Below are positions 1-10,500 of a stretch of DNA of 33,345 bases, piece after piece. Source of the DNA: CAZJHX01 sp964545715. Lineage in GTDB: Bacteria > Myxococcota_A > UBA9042 > GCA-2863065. Under the pieces are notes generated by a model. It was not told the origin of the DNA, did not search any database, and was given only the letters and a program-made list of their open reading frames with translations. The translations under genes and the position numbers were made by a program. The stretch's first letter is position 1. The number at the start of each line of letters is the position of its first letter. Location of the stretch: the NCBI GenBank assembly GCA_964545715.1, contig CAZJHX010000121.1:1-33345 (forward strand). The letters are read 5' to 3'.

Positions 1-2
1 AC

Positions 3-1631
3 ATCGACGGCTATGTCGAGTTGTTCGTCGTCGACAAGGACGGCGACGGCGTGCCCGACGTCACCGACAACTGCCCGGCCATCCAGAAGGACGAGCAGAA
101 GGATCTCGATGGCGACGGCAAGGGCGACGAGTGCGACGACGACAAGGACGGCGACGGCGTGCCCAACGAGCAGGACAGCGATCCGGGCGATCCCAACGTG
201 GGCGGCGACAAGGACGACGACGGCGTGCCGGATGAGACCGACAACTGCACGGAGCCGTCGACCCCGGCGCAGTCGGATCTGGATGGCGACGGGGTGGGCG
301 ACGCCTGCGACGACGACCTCGACGGCGACGGCATCCCCAACAAAGATGACCTGGCCCCGACCGACCCGGCCGCCGGCGGCGACAAGGACGGCGACGGCGT
401 CAGCGACGAGTCCGACAACTGCAAGACCGGGTCAAACCCGGGCCAGGACGACACCGATAACGACGGCGTCGGCGACGTCTGCGACAGCGACATCGATGGG
501 GACGGGGTGCCGAACGATCTGGACAAATACCCGCTGGATCCGACGCAGGCGGGCGACGCGGATGACGACGGGATCGGCGACGGCGCGGACAACTGCAAGT
601 CGGTGGCTAACGCCGATCAGGCGGACCTGGACGGCGATGACGTGGGCGATGTCTGCGATGACGACATCGACGGCGATGGCGTGCCCAACAGCACCTACAA
701 GTGCGAGAAGATAGCGGACGCCGACCAGAAAGACCTGGACGGCGACGGTGAGGGCGACGTCTGCGACGACGACATCGACGGCGACGGCGTGCCCAACGGC
801 CAGGACAAATTTCCCAACGACAAGGACGAGTCCAAGGACACAGACGGCGACGGCGTGGGCGACGCGGGCGACAACTGCCCGGACAAGGCCAACGACACGC
901 AGGCTGACCTTGACGGTGACAAGATCGGTGACGCGTGTGACGACGACATCGACGGCGACGGCGTGCCCAACGCGCAGGACCTCTTCCCCACCAACCCCAA
1001 CGAGTCGGCGGACGGTGACGGCGACGGCATCGGCGACAAGGCGGACAACTGCTCGGGTCAGGCCAACGCAGACCAGGCGGACCTGGACAACGACGGTCTC
1101 GGCGACGTGTGCGACGGCGACAAGGACGGCGACGGCGTCCCCAACGGCAGCGACCAGTTCCCGGCCGATGCTGAGGAGAACGCGGACACCGACAAGGACG
1201 GCGTGGGCGACAACACCGACAACTGCAAGCTGGTCGCCAACGATAAGCAGGAGGATCTGGACAAAGACGGCACGGGCGACGCCTGTGACGACGACATCGA
1301 CGGCGACGGCGTGCTGAACGGGGACGACGCCTTCCCCAAGGACGCCAACGAGACCAAAGACACCGACGGCGACGGCGTGGGCGACAACTCCGACAACTGC
1401 CCAACGCTGCCCAACGCGGATCAGGTGCACACGGACAACAACGGCGCGGGCGATCCCTGCGACGACGAGGATGACGACGACGACGGCAACCCGGACGTGG
1501 ACGACAACTGCCCGCTGGTGAGCAACCCGGGCAACCTGGACCTGGACGGTGACGGCAAGGGCGACGCCTGCGACGACGACATCGAGGTCGACGGCGTGTC
1601 CTACGGGGTGGACGTCTTCCCCTTCGACTAA
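3..1631 (+). CDS. Giant TSP3-repeat secreted protein, fragment A (5' end outside window)
   Basis: The frame is open from base 3, so the true start lies left of the window; the TTG at 21 is only an internal Leu codon. The translation is almost wholly thrombospondin type 3-like repeats, with units of about 58 residues (about 175 bases) built from DGDGVPN, DNC and DLDGDG-GDxCDDD motifs. Asp-rich motifs of this type bind calcium in the TSP3 family, and an extracellular location is inferred from that. The unit near 688-702 is shortened and reads NSTYKC in place of the usual DNC approach. The frame ends at TAA 1629-1631, but the same repeat resumes in the same frame at once (NDCDDTDSDG), so this is the N-terminal side of one gene interrupted by a nonsense codon or a base error. 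The approach to the stop is degenerate: IEVDGVSYG where other units have IDGDGVPNG. Confidence 0.8.
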   Translation: MDGYVELFVVDKDGDGVPDVTDNCPAIQKDEQKDLDGDGKGDECDDDKDGDGVPNEQDSDPGDPNVGGDKDDDGVPDETDNCTEPSTPAQSDLDGDGVGDACDDDLDGDGIPNKDDLAPTDPAAGGDKDGDGVSDESDNCKTGSNPGQDDTDNDGVGDVCDSDIDGDGVPNDLDKYPLDPTQAGDADDDGIGDGADNCKSVANADQADLDGDDVGDVCDDDIDGDGVPNSTYKCEKIADADQKDLDGDGEGDVCDDDIDGDGVPNGQDKFPNDKDESKDTDGDGVGDAGDNCPDKANDTQADLDGDKIGDACDDDIDGDGVPNAQDLFPTNPNESADGDGDGIGDKADNCSGQANADQADLDNDGLGDVCDGDKDGDGVPNGSDQFPADAEENADTDKDGVGDNTDNCKLVANDKQEDLDKDGTGDACDDDIDGDGVLNGDDAFPKDANETKDTDGDGVGDNSDNCPTLPNADQVHTDNNGAGDPCDDEDDDDDGNPDVDDNCPLVSNPGNLDLDGDGKGDACDDDIEVDGVSYGVDVFPFD

Positions 1632-1960
1632 AACGACTGCGACGACACCGACAGCGACGGCATCGGCGACAACGCGGATCTGGATGACGACGGCGACCAG
1701 GTGCCCGACCTGTTGGACAACTGCCCCAAGATCGGCAACCCGGCGCAGGGTAACGTGGACGGCGACGCGTTCGGCGACCTGTGCGACGACGACATCGACG
1801 GCGACGGCGTGCCCAACGACCTGGACCCCGCGCCGTACGACGCGACGATCTTCCAGGACACCGACAAGGACGGGTTTGCCGACACCGTGGACAACTGCCC
1901 GTTCGTGCCCAACCCGGCCCAGAACGACCCGGACAAGGACGGCAAGGGCAACGCGTGCGA
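3..1960 (+). repeat. TSP3-type repeat array 1
   Basis: About eleven units with a period near 175 bases. DNC codons recur near 69, 240, 415, 588, 870, 1045, 1219, 1396, 1503, 1716 and 1890. Asp codons are almost all GAC, so the DNA itself is highly repetitive and prone to recombination or misassembly. One shortened unit lies near 690 and the nonsense codon at 1629. Confidence 0.85.
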
Positions 1961-4526
1961 CGACGACGACGATAACGACGGCGCCCTGGACGACGATGAC
2001 TGCGACCCGGTCGACCCGCTGATCCACACCGGCGCGGCCGAGACCTGCAACGGCAAGGACGATAACTGCGACGGCTCGGTGGATGAGGGCTTTGGCGTGG
2101 GCAACGCCTGCTCCGGCGTGGACACGACCTGCTCACCCACCGGCACCACGGTCTGCCTGGACGACGGTAGCGGCGCCAGCTGTCAGGTGGTTCATCTGCC
2201 GGCGGGCACCAGCTGCAACGACGGCAACCCGTGCACCGTCAGCGATGTGTGTCTCAACGGCCACTGCGTCGGCGAGTCAGCGCCGGTGTGCGGCGAGGAC
2301 GCAGACTGCGACGGCAAGCTGCTGGACGGCGGTGAGCTGTGCGACGACGGCAACACCAACCAGAGCGACGGCTGCAACAACAAGTGCGAGCCGGCGGAGT
2401 ACCTGGTCAACCAATACAGCTCGTCCGAGCACTACTCCCAGATCTCGTCCTACGCCGACGGCTCCTACGTGGTCGTCTGGCAGAGCTGGCTGTACGACGG
2501 CAGCAAGTACGGCATCGCCGCGCGCCGCTACGACGCGGACGGCCTGCCGCTGGCGGACCAGTTTCCGGTCAACGCGACCACCGCGGGCGACCAGAACTTC
2601 CCGGACGTGGCCGTGCTCAATGACGGCGGGTTCATCATCACCTGGGAGTCGACGACGACCGACACAGGCCGCGACATCTTTGCCCAGCGCTTTGACAAAG
2701 ACAGCGTCAACGTCGGCTCCGAGGTCTTCGTCAACACCTACAAGCTGGGTGAGCAGACCAAGCCGAGCGTGGCTGCGTTGGCCGACGGCGGGTGGGTGAT
2801 TATGTGGAGCACCGACGGCCAGGACGGCTCCGGCGGCGCGGTCTACGGCCAGCGCTATGATCCGGACGGCGAAAAGGCCGGGCTGATGTTCCGCGCCAAC
2901 ACCTTTACCGAGGGCGATCAGTCCACCCCCAACGTCGCGGCGCTGCCGGCGGGCGGCTTTGTGGTGGTCTGGGAGAGCGTCAAACAGGACTTCTTCGGCA
3001 AAGGCGTCTTCGGGCAGCGCTTTGACGAATCCGGCTCGATCGTGGGCGGCGAGTTCCAGGTCAACACGTCCAACTTCGGCGAGCAGACGGTGCCGTTGGT
3101 GGCGGCGCTCAAAGACGGCGGCTGGGTCGTGGTGTGGGAGAGCACCGAGCAGGACGGCGGCCACTACGACATCATCGCGCAGCGCTTTGACAAGGCCAAC
3201 AACCGCGTGGGCGGCGAGCTTGTCATCGCCGGTGCCAACGACAACAACAAGCAACAGCAGCCGGACGCGGTCGGCACCACGGACGGGGGCTATGTCGTCG
3301 CTTTCCGCGCCAGCGACGGCATGATGTGGGGCCAGCGCGTGATGGCCAACAACAAGAAGCTGAACAGCCAGTTTCCGCTGGCGCTCAGCAAGAGCTCGGC
3401 GCAGGCCAATCCGGCGCTGGCGGCGCTGCCTCGGGGTGGGTTTGTCGGGTCCTGGAACATCTCCAACTCGATCTACAGCCGGCGCTTCCTGGCCGACGGC
3501 ACCCCGCTGCCCATCACGTGGCCGGCGGAGCTGTGCAACGGTCAGGACGACGACGGCGACGGCAGCATCGACAAGTTCTTCAACGTGGGCACAAGCTGCG
3601 ACGCCTTCGACGCGCAGTGCGCCACGGGCGGGACGATCGCCTGCGCGCCGCACGCCCTGTCGACGATCTGCGTGCCCAATCCCAAGCCCGGCGGCACCGG
3701 CTGTGACGACGCGGACGGGTGCACCAAAGACGACAAGTGCGTGGGCGCGATCTGCACCGGCGTGGCGGCTCAGCTGCCGGACGCGGACTGCAAGATCCCC
3801 GACGATCTGGTCCCGGACTACAGCACCACAAACTACCTGCCGCACATCGCGTCGTTCGGTGACGGCGGCTACGTCGTGGCCTGGCAGAGCTGGCTGCAGG
3901 ACGGGCACCGCTATGGCGCGTATGCCCAGCGGTATGGCGCGGACGGCAACCCGACGACCCTGCCGATTCAGATGAACACCGAGATCACGGGCGACCAGCA
4001 GAACGTGCGCGTCAGCACCCAGGGCAGCGGCGGCTTCATCGGCGTGTGGGAGAGCGAAGACGGTCAGGACGGCGAGCTGGCCGGCATCTACGGCCAGCGC
4101 TTTGACGTGGCGGGCAACCGCCTGGGCTCCGAGTTCATCGTCAACACGACCATCGCGGCCGCCCAATCACGTCCCGATATCGCCACACTCGAGTCCGGCG
4201 ACTTTGTCGTCGTGTGGCAGGGCGACGGCCAGGATGGCAGCGGCTTTGGCGTCTACAGCCAGCGCTTTGACACGCTGGGCCAGAAAGCGGGCCCGCAGCT
4301 GCAGGTCAACAGCTACACCGACCAGGACCAGATCGAGCCGAAGATCGCGGCGCTGGCCGGCGGCGGATACGTCGTGGTCTGGCAGAGCAAGGGTCAGGAC
4401 GCGTCGCTGTTCGGCATCTATGGGCAGCGCTTTGACAACACCGGCAACAGACGACAACTGCCCCCTGGTGGCCAACCAGAGCCAGGTGGACACGGACGGC
4501 GATGGCGTGGGCGACCTGTGCGATGA
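1632..4526 (+). CDS. Giant TSP3/propeller secreted protein, fragment B (central part)
   Basis: This continues fragment A in the same frame after the TAA; the first in-frame start-like codon is GTG 1701, but homology begins at 1632. Order of parts: end of the TSP3 array to about 1970; a MopE-type motif (CNGKDDNCDGSVDEGF); a cysteine-rich stretch with ELCDDGNTNQSDGCNNKCEP, which resembles myxobacterial cysteine-rich repeats; seven repeats of about 50 residues centred on VVVWQS/FIITWES (about 2407-3516); a second cysteine block (CNGQDDDGDGSID, 3535-3800); and four more WQS repeats. Useful coding ends near 4448. The last 25 codons, to TGA at 4526, are out of frame, because the TSP3 sequence continues in the +1 frame from 4450. 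The product is probably an extracellular adhesin or matrix protein; no catalytic motif is seen. Confidence 0.8.
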   Translation, partial: NDCDDTDSDGIGDNADLDDDGDQVPDLLDNCPKIGNPAQGNVDGDAFGDLCDDDIDGDGVPNDLDPAPYDATIFQDTDKDGFADTVDNCPFVPNPAQNDPDKDGKGNACDDDDDNDGALDDDDCDPVDPLIHTGAAETCNGKDDNCDGSVDEGFGVGNACSGVDTTCSPTGTTVCLDDGSGASCQVVHLPAGTSCNDGNPCTVSDVCLNGHCVGESAPVCGEDADCDGKLLDGGELCDDGNTNQSDGCNNKCEPAEYLVNQYSSSEHYSQISSYADGSYVVVWQSWLYDGSKYGIAARRYDADGLPLADQFPVNATTAGDQNFPDVAVLNDGGFIITWESTTTDTGRDIFAQRFDKDSVNVGSEVFVNTYKLGEQTKPSVAALADGGWVIMWSTDGQDGSGGAVYGQRYDPDGEKAGLMFRANTFTEGDQSTPNVAALPAGGFVVVWESVKQDFFGKGVFGQRFDESGSIVGGEFQVNTSNFGEQTVPLVAALKDGGWVVVWESTEQDGGHYDIIAQRFDKANNRVGGELVIAGANDNNKQQQPDAVGTTDGGYVVAFRASDGMMWGQRVMANNKKLNSQFPLALSKSSAQANPALAALPRGGFVGSWNISNSIYSRRFLADGTPLPITWPAELCNGQDDDGDGSIDKFFNVGTSCDAFDAQCATGGTIACAPHALSTICVPNPKPGGTGCDDADGCTKDDKCVGAICTGVAAQLPDADCKIPDDLVPDYSTTNYLPHIASFGDGGYVVAWQSWLQDGHRYGAYAQRYGADGNPTTLPIQMNTEITGDQQNVRVSTQGSGGFIGVWESEDGQDGELAGIYGQRFDVAGNRLGSEFIVNTTIAAAQSRPDIATLESGDFVVVWQGDGQDGSGFGVYSQRFDTLGQKAGPQLQVNSYTDQDQIEPKIAALAGGGYVVVWQSKGQDASLFGIYGQRFDNTGNRRQLPPGGQPEPGGHGRRWRGRPVR
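2407..3516 (+). repeat. Seven-fold WQS-type propeller repeats
   Basis: Seven repeats of about 50 residues follow the pattern (G)G-Y/F/W-V-V-V-W-Q/E-S, then QDG, then a Y/FGQRFD motif, then G-EF-VNT. The central strands read YVVVWQS, FIITWES, WVIMWST, FVVVWES, WVVVWES, YVVAFRA and FVGSWNI. Seven blades fit a closed seven-bladed beta-propeller; the fold is inferred from the periodicity. Confidence 0.7.
3814..4448 (+). repeat. Second WQS-type propeller, only four blades left
   Basis: Four repeats of the same family (YVVAWQS, FIGVWES, FVVVWQG, YVVVWQS) stop abruptly after RFDNTGN, exactly where the reading frame changes. The neighbouring propeller has seven blades, so about three blades seem to be missing. 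Confidence 0.7.
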
Positions 4527-7500
4527 GGACGCGGACGGCGACGGCGCCACCAAGGACGTGGACTGCGCGCCCCTGGATCCCACCATTTACCCCGGCAAGG
4601 TCGAGACCTGCGACGGCCAGGACGACGACTGCGACGGCTTCATCGACGAGGGCTTCCCCAACTTTGACGAGGACGCGCTGGCCGACTGCCTGGATGAGGA
4701 CGACGACAACGACGGCGACCCCGATGTGACCGACTGCCAGCCGCTGAACCCGGCGGTAAACCAGCAGGCCATGGAGAGCTGCGACGGCCAGGACAACGAC
4801 TGCGACGGCGAGATCGACGAGGGCTTTGAAGACGCGGTCAACTGCAAGGATCTGGACGGCGACGGCATCGACAACGCGCTGGACAACTGCCCGAAGGTCC
4901 CCAACGTGGACCAGGCGGACTTCGACCAGGACGGCGCAGGCGACCTGTGCGATCCCGACGACGACGGCGACGGCGACCCGGATGTGACCGACTGCGCCCC
5001 GTTCGACGCGACCATCGGCAAGACCAACCCGGAGCTGTGCGACGGCACCGACAACAACTGCGACACGATCACGGACGAGGGCTTCCCGGACACGGACAGC
5101 GACGGTGAGGCCGATTGCATCGACGACGACGACGACGGCGACGGCATCCCGGACGACCAGGACAACTGTCCGTCCGTGGCCAACCCGGGTCAGGAGGACG
5201 AGGACTTTGACGGCATCGGCGACGCGTGCAAGCCGCCGCTGGTGACCAAGCTGGTCGAGGTGCGTGACTCGCCGGGCGGCGGTGGCGCCACGATCCCGGG
5301 CAAGACCGTGATCGTGGATGAGGACATCACCGTGCACGCCATCGGTTTGAGCGGGACGCTGGAGTTTGTGGAGGACATCGAGGCCCTGTGGTCCTGGCGG
5401 GCGACAGGCAAGGCGGTGGTGGAGCTGGACGGCGGCGCGCCGAGCACGACCGTGACGTTTGCGCCGGCGGTCATCAGCGAGACCGGCCGCATCTGCGCCG
5501 AGGTCTCCGGTCAGGCGCTGGCGTGTACCGGCCTGCTGGTCGTGGTGGCGCCGCCGCCCGCGGTGGTCCACCTGGGCAAGACGATCGTCAGCACGGACAA
5601 GCCGACCCTGATCACCGGCATCGGCGACAGCACTGTGGTGAAGGTGATCGTCAAAGACAAGTTCGATCAGACGATCACGGCGCCTCACGTCGTCACAATC
5701 GCGGCGACGGCGGGTACGCTGGTCGGCGATGTGGTGCAGCAGCCCAACGGCGTCTACACCCAGGTGCTGGAGGCGCCGGACGTGGGCGTCATCATCACCG
5801 TCACGGCGACTGTGGACGGCTCGGACGTCCCCGATGACGCCGAGGTGCATGTCATCGACGTGACCAACCCGGTCAAGGACGGTGATGTCAGCGTGGACTG
5901 CGCGGGCCTGGCGCCGTTCAAAGGCAAGAACATCTTCGTGGAGGGCGGCGAGTTCGAGATCAACACCGAGGGCTGCGCGCCGTTCGAGTTCGGGCACCTG
6001 ATCGTGGGCCCCAACGGCTCCATCACACATCCCGAGCACAGCCACGAGGCGCCGGCGTCGATCTCTCTGTCGGTGCTGAGCGTGCTCATCGAGCCCGGCG
6101 GGTCCATCGACGTCTCCGGGCGCGGCTTTGAGAAGGGCGTGGCCCCGATCGACGAGGCGACGGCCAGCACGAGCAACTGCGGCGCCAGCCACGGCGGCCT
6201 CGGTCGCGTCGGGTACGACGAGAAGCAAAACTGCGAGCGGCAGGTGACATACGGGTCGTATATCGATCCGCGGCTGCACGGATCGGGCGGCGGCAACGCG
6301 CGCGGCGGCGGCGTCGTTCGCATTCTCGTGGACTCCGACGGCACCTTTATCGTGCGCGGAACGATCAACGCCGATGGCGGCGACGGCAACCAGGCCGCCG
6401 GCGGATCGGGCGGAAGCATCGCGCTGGACACGCCGCATCTGGGCGGCGGAGGCGCGATCACAGCGCGCGGCGGCAAGGGGCAAAGCTACGGCGGCGGAGG
6501 CGGCGGCGGCCGTGTGGCGGTCGTCAACCTGGCGGTGACGTCCGGCGGCTTCGCGGAGCCGGCGACCTACGACTCCATCCAGGTGTTTGGCGGGACCAAC
6601 GGCGCGACCAACCGCGCCGGCGCCGGCACGGTCTTCCTCAAGCCGGTTGGCGAGACGCACGGGACGCTGATCATCAACAACGACGGCGCAGACAGCAGCC
6701 CGGGCTCCACGGACCTGGTCTCTGTGCCGCAGGGCAGCGTCACAAAGGTGGTGGGCAACTCCGTCGAGGACGACAGCGCCGACAACGGCGAGGACTTCTT
6801 TACGGATTACTCGATCATCCTGGACACCGAGCAGGGCACGCCGTCGCTGCTGGACGACACGGTCTTCCAGATCCTGGGCAACACCAGCTTCAGCTTTGAG
6901 CTGGACAAGGACGCCACCGGGGCGACCGAGGTTGGCCAGTTTTATCGAAACATCTACGTGCTGGACCGGCTGGAGATCCGCGGTGGCGCCAACGTGCGCA
7001 CCTCCGGCGACATCCTGGTGCTGCAGGGCGACGGCGAGGCTCCCACGGACGGGATCTTCACCATGGACGGCGGTCTGATCGCGCAGCGTCTGGAGCTGGC
7101 GGTGGACAGCGAGATCCACATCAGCTCGGGCACGCTGCAGGCGCAGCAGGTGATCGGGGACGGCAAGCCTGGCTTCCAGTTCGACTACGAGCTGGACAAC
7201 GGTGGGCTGACGCTGGACGCGATCGCCGCGTCATCCATCCTGGGGATCGACTCCGCGCTGGCCGCGGACAGCGCAAGCGTGGTGGGGTCGGTGACCCTGT
7301 CCGGCGGCACGGTCGACGTGGCCGGTGTCCTGCAGGTGACCGGCCTGCTGTCTCTCACGGACGTGCTGGCGTCGGTGGGGCAGGTCGATGCCGGCGATGC
7401 GCTGGTTCTGGACGGCGCCACGGAGCTGGAGATTCTGGACGATCTGGTGCAAGTCGTCGGTCTGGTCTTGATGACGGGCGAGTCCGTGATCACGCACTCG

Positions 7501-10500
7501 GCGTCCGACACCGAGGCGATCCGGCGCGTCGATCTGACGGCCAAGACCATCATCATCGAGCCCAACGCCAGTATCGATGCGACCGCGCGCGGCTGGCCGG
7601 GCAAGATCGGGCTGGGCGGCCTGGAGGAGAACGGCTCGGTGAGCAACTGCGGCGGCAGTCACGGCGGCATCGGCCTCAACGGCGGCAGCGGGACGAGCTC
7701 GTGCAAGCCGGCGATCCCCTACGGCAGCTACATGAACCCGACATTGCCCGGCAGCGGCTCGGGGCACACGACGGCGGGTGGCGGCGTGCTGCTGCTGACC
7801 GCGTCGGAGAAGATCATCGTGCACGGCGATGTCCGGGCGGATGGCGAGACCAAGTCGCAGACAGCGGGAGGCGCCGGCGGCTCGATCCGGCTGACGTCGC
7901 CGATCATCATCGGCAACGGCGTCTTGTCGGCGACGGGCGGCAAGCGTCACAGCAAGAGCAGCAAATACGGCGGCTCCGGCGGTGGCGGGCGCATCGCGCT
8001 GCTGGGCATGGAGAAGCTGGGCGGCGGCTTCGAGAAGGACGGCGTCCCCGCGCACGCGCATACGACCGGCTTTGGCGCCGGCGCAGGGACTGTCTATGTG
8101 CACGGCGCGGACGCCGAGTGGGGCGATCTGTACATCGACGGGCAGGGCGAGGAGGCGTTCGAGGGCTCGACACCGTTGCTGTCGGTGCCGGACGGCCCCA
8201 ACGCGGGCGTGACCGATACGACGCTGGCCACGCCGACGGAGATGCTGGAGAGCTTCTTTGCGGACTACTGGATCAACGTCAAAGTGGGCTCGGGGCAGCC
8301 GACGCTGGCTGATGATCCCATCCATCGCATCGTGGACAACAACACGTTTGAGCTGCAGTTTGCGGACGACACGCAGCTCACCCAGACCATCGCGTTTGGC
8401 GACCCGCTGCGGGCGATCCACGTCTTCCAGCAGCTGGAGATCATCGGTCGCGCCAGCGTCGTGGTAGGCGGCGATGTGCTGGTGTTCGGCGGCGACGCGG
8501 GCAGCGGGGACGAGACGACCCTGCGGCTGGGCGGCGGCCTGAAGGTCAAGACCCTGGACGTGCAGGGCGTGGACACCATCACGCTTGACGAGGGCCAGCT
8601 GGACGCCGAGACGGTCATTGCCGGCGGCGATCCCAAGGGCAAGCTGCACATCACGCTCAAGGGCGAGAGCGCAGACCTGAAGATGCCGACCGTCTATGCA
8701 CTGGACCTCGGCGTGACGGACGGCACCGTGACCGCGGAGGGCGTCGACAGCACGGGCGACATCAGCGTGACCGGCGGCGTGGTGCTGGCGGACTGGCTGA
8801 AGTCGGGCGCGGACATCACAATGGTCGGGACGTTGTCGGACATCGAGACGATCACCGCGGACGGCAGCGTGACGGTGTCGGGCGGCACGCTGGACGTCGA
8901 CACGATCAGCGCGGGCGTGGACGTAGAGTTCGCGGGCGACGCCGCCGTTAACGTGCGCAGCGCCAATATTACCGCCGGCGACACGATTCGTTTGCTCGAC
9001 ACAGCGGTGCTGACGCATCCCGAGGTGCCCGAAGATGAGGCGCTGCGTTGGCTGCATCTGCAGGCCAAGCATGTGTCTGTTCTGGACGACGCGCAGATCA
9101 ACGCTGACGAGAAGGGCTACGGGCCTTTGCTGACAGTGGAGGGCGCAACTGCGGCGTCCGGCCGCGCGGGTGGTAGTCACGGCGGCATCGGCTGGCGTCT
9201 GCCCAGCGTGCCGAGCTGGACTCAGGCCAGCGCGTACGGGTTCTATGGGGATCCCAAGCATCCCGGCGGCGGCGGTGGCGGCTCGACCAACGGTGGCGGC
9301 GTCGTGCGCATCGACGCGTCCGAGAGCTGCGTGATCAACGGCACGATCTCCGTGCTCGGCCAGCACTCGATCAGCGGCAGCACCGGCGCCACGGCGGCCG
9401 GGGCGGGTGGATCCATTCGCATTCCTGCGCCTACATTGACCTTTCTGGGGACGGTCACGGCGGCCGGCGGTGGGGCGTATTCGTCGGGCAGCAGCAAGCA
9501 CGGCGGTGCGGGCGGCGGCGGGCGGATTGCGCTGTTGGGCGTCGAGGCGCTGACGGTCGGTACGGACGGGCTGCTGGGCAACGTGCACGCCAACAGCGAG
9601 TTCATGGCGGGCGCGGGCACGATCTTCCTGAAGTTTACGGATGACGACAACGGGCGCCTGTACGTGGACAACCATGACGAGCCGGCCGCGATCGCGTCGA
9701 CGCCGCTCTCCACGCTGCCCCCCGGGCTGGTCACGGACATCGTCGACGACGGCATCGTGAAGCTGAGCGAGCCGATGGAGCCGGGCGCCCTGGCCGGGTT
9801 CAAGATCAACCTGAACACGGCGCAGGACGAGACGCCGACCCTGGGTGACGACACCCTGTTGCTGATCACCGACAACACGGCCGACACCGTAACCGTGACG
9901 CCGGGCGACGGGCTGGGCGACCTGGTCGGCGATGAACTGACCGAGTATCGGATCACGCATGTCTTTGACGAGCTGACGATTCGCGGCGGCGCGCGTGTGG
10001 CGGATACGGCGGACATTCTCGTGGTCTCCGGCGATGACGCCGAGGGCGACACGACGCTGCTGATGACGGGCGGTTTGCAGGCCCTGAAGCTGGACATCTC
10101 CAACGTGACGGCGTTCACCGCTGAGTTCGGCGTGCTGAACCTGGAGACGCTGGTGTCGGGCGGGATCTTGTCGCCGGCCCTGACGTGGAAGATCACCGGG
10201 CCACTGGCCGGTCTGACGATCCCGACCATCAACGCGGAGACGCTGGATGCGACCGATGCGACGCTGACGGCGGACTCTCTGGCCTCCAACGGCGCGATCA
10301 CGACCGTGGATACCGACATTCTGGTCACGGCGCTGGAGGCGGGCGGCGATCTGTCGGTGACCGGCGCGACGCTGACCGGCGCGACGCTGAAGGGCAAGGC
10401 CAACGCCACGATCCTGGGCGCCACGACCGAGCTGGATACCATCGATGTGACGCTTGATCTGGTGCTGGGCGGCGAGAGCCTGACGACCATCTTCAAAGAG

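Noticed and set aside
3..1960. CRISPR array or satellite DNA
   Set aside because: The 175-base period is a multiple-codon protein repeat with conserved translation (TSP3) and no short repeat/spacer structure.
432..2027. Minus-strand open frame with Val/Ala/Arg-rich repeats opposite the TSP3 array
   Set aside because: The periodicity mirrors the plus-strand TSP3 repeats; no start signal or protein family is seen.
4440..4460. Programmed ribosomal frameshift at 4449
   Set aside because: There is no slippery heptamer or obvious downstream structure, and the protein repeats are also interrupted there, which points to a deletion or assembly fault.
4306..7119. Minus-strand open frame of over 900 codons opposite fragment C
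   Set aside because: Antisense shadow; composition dominated by Arg, His, Val and Asp with no motifs.
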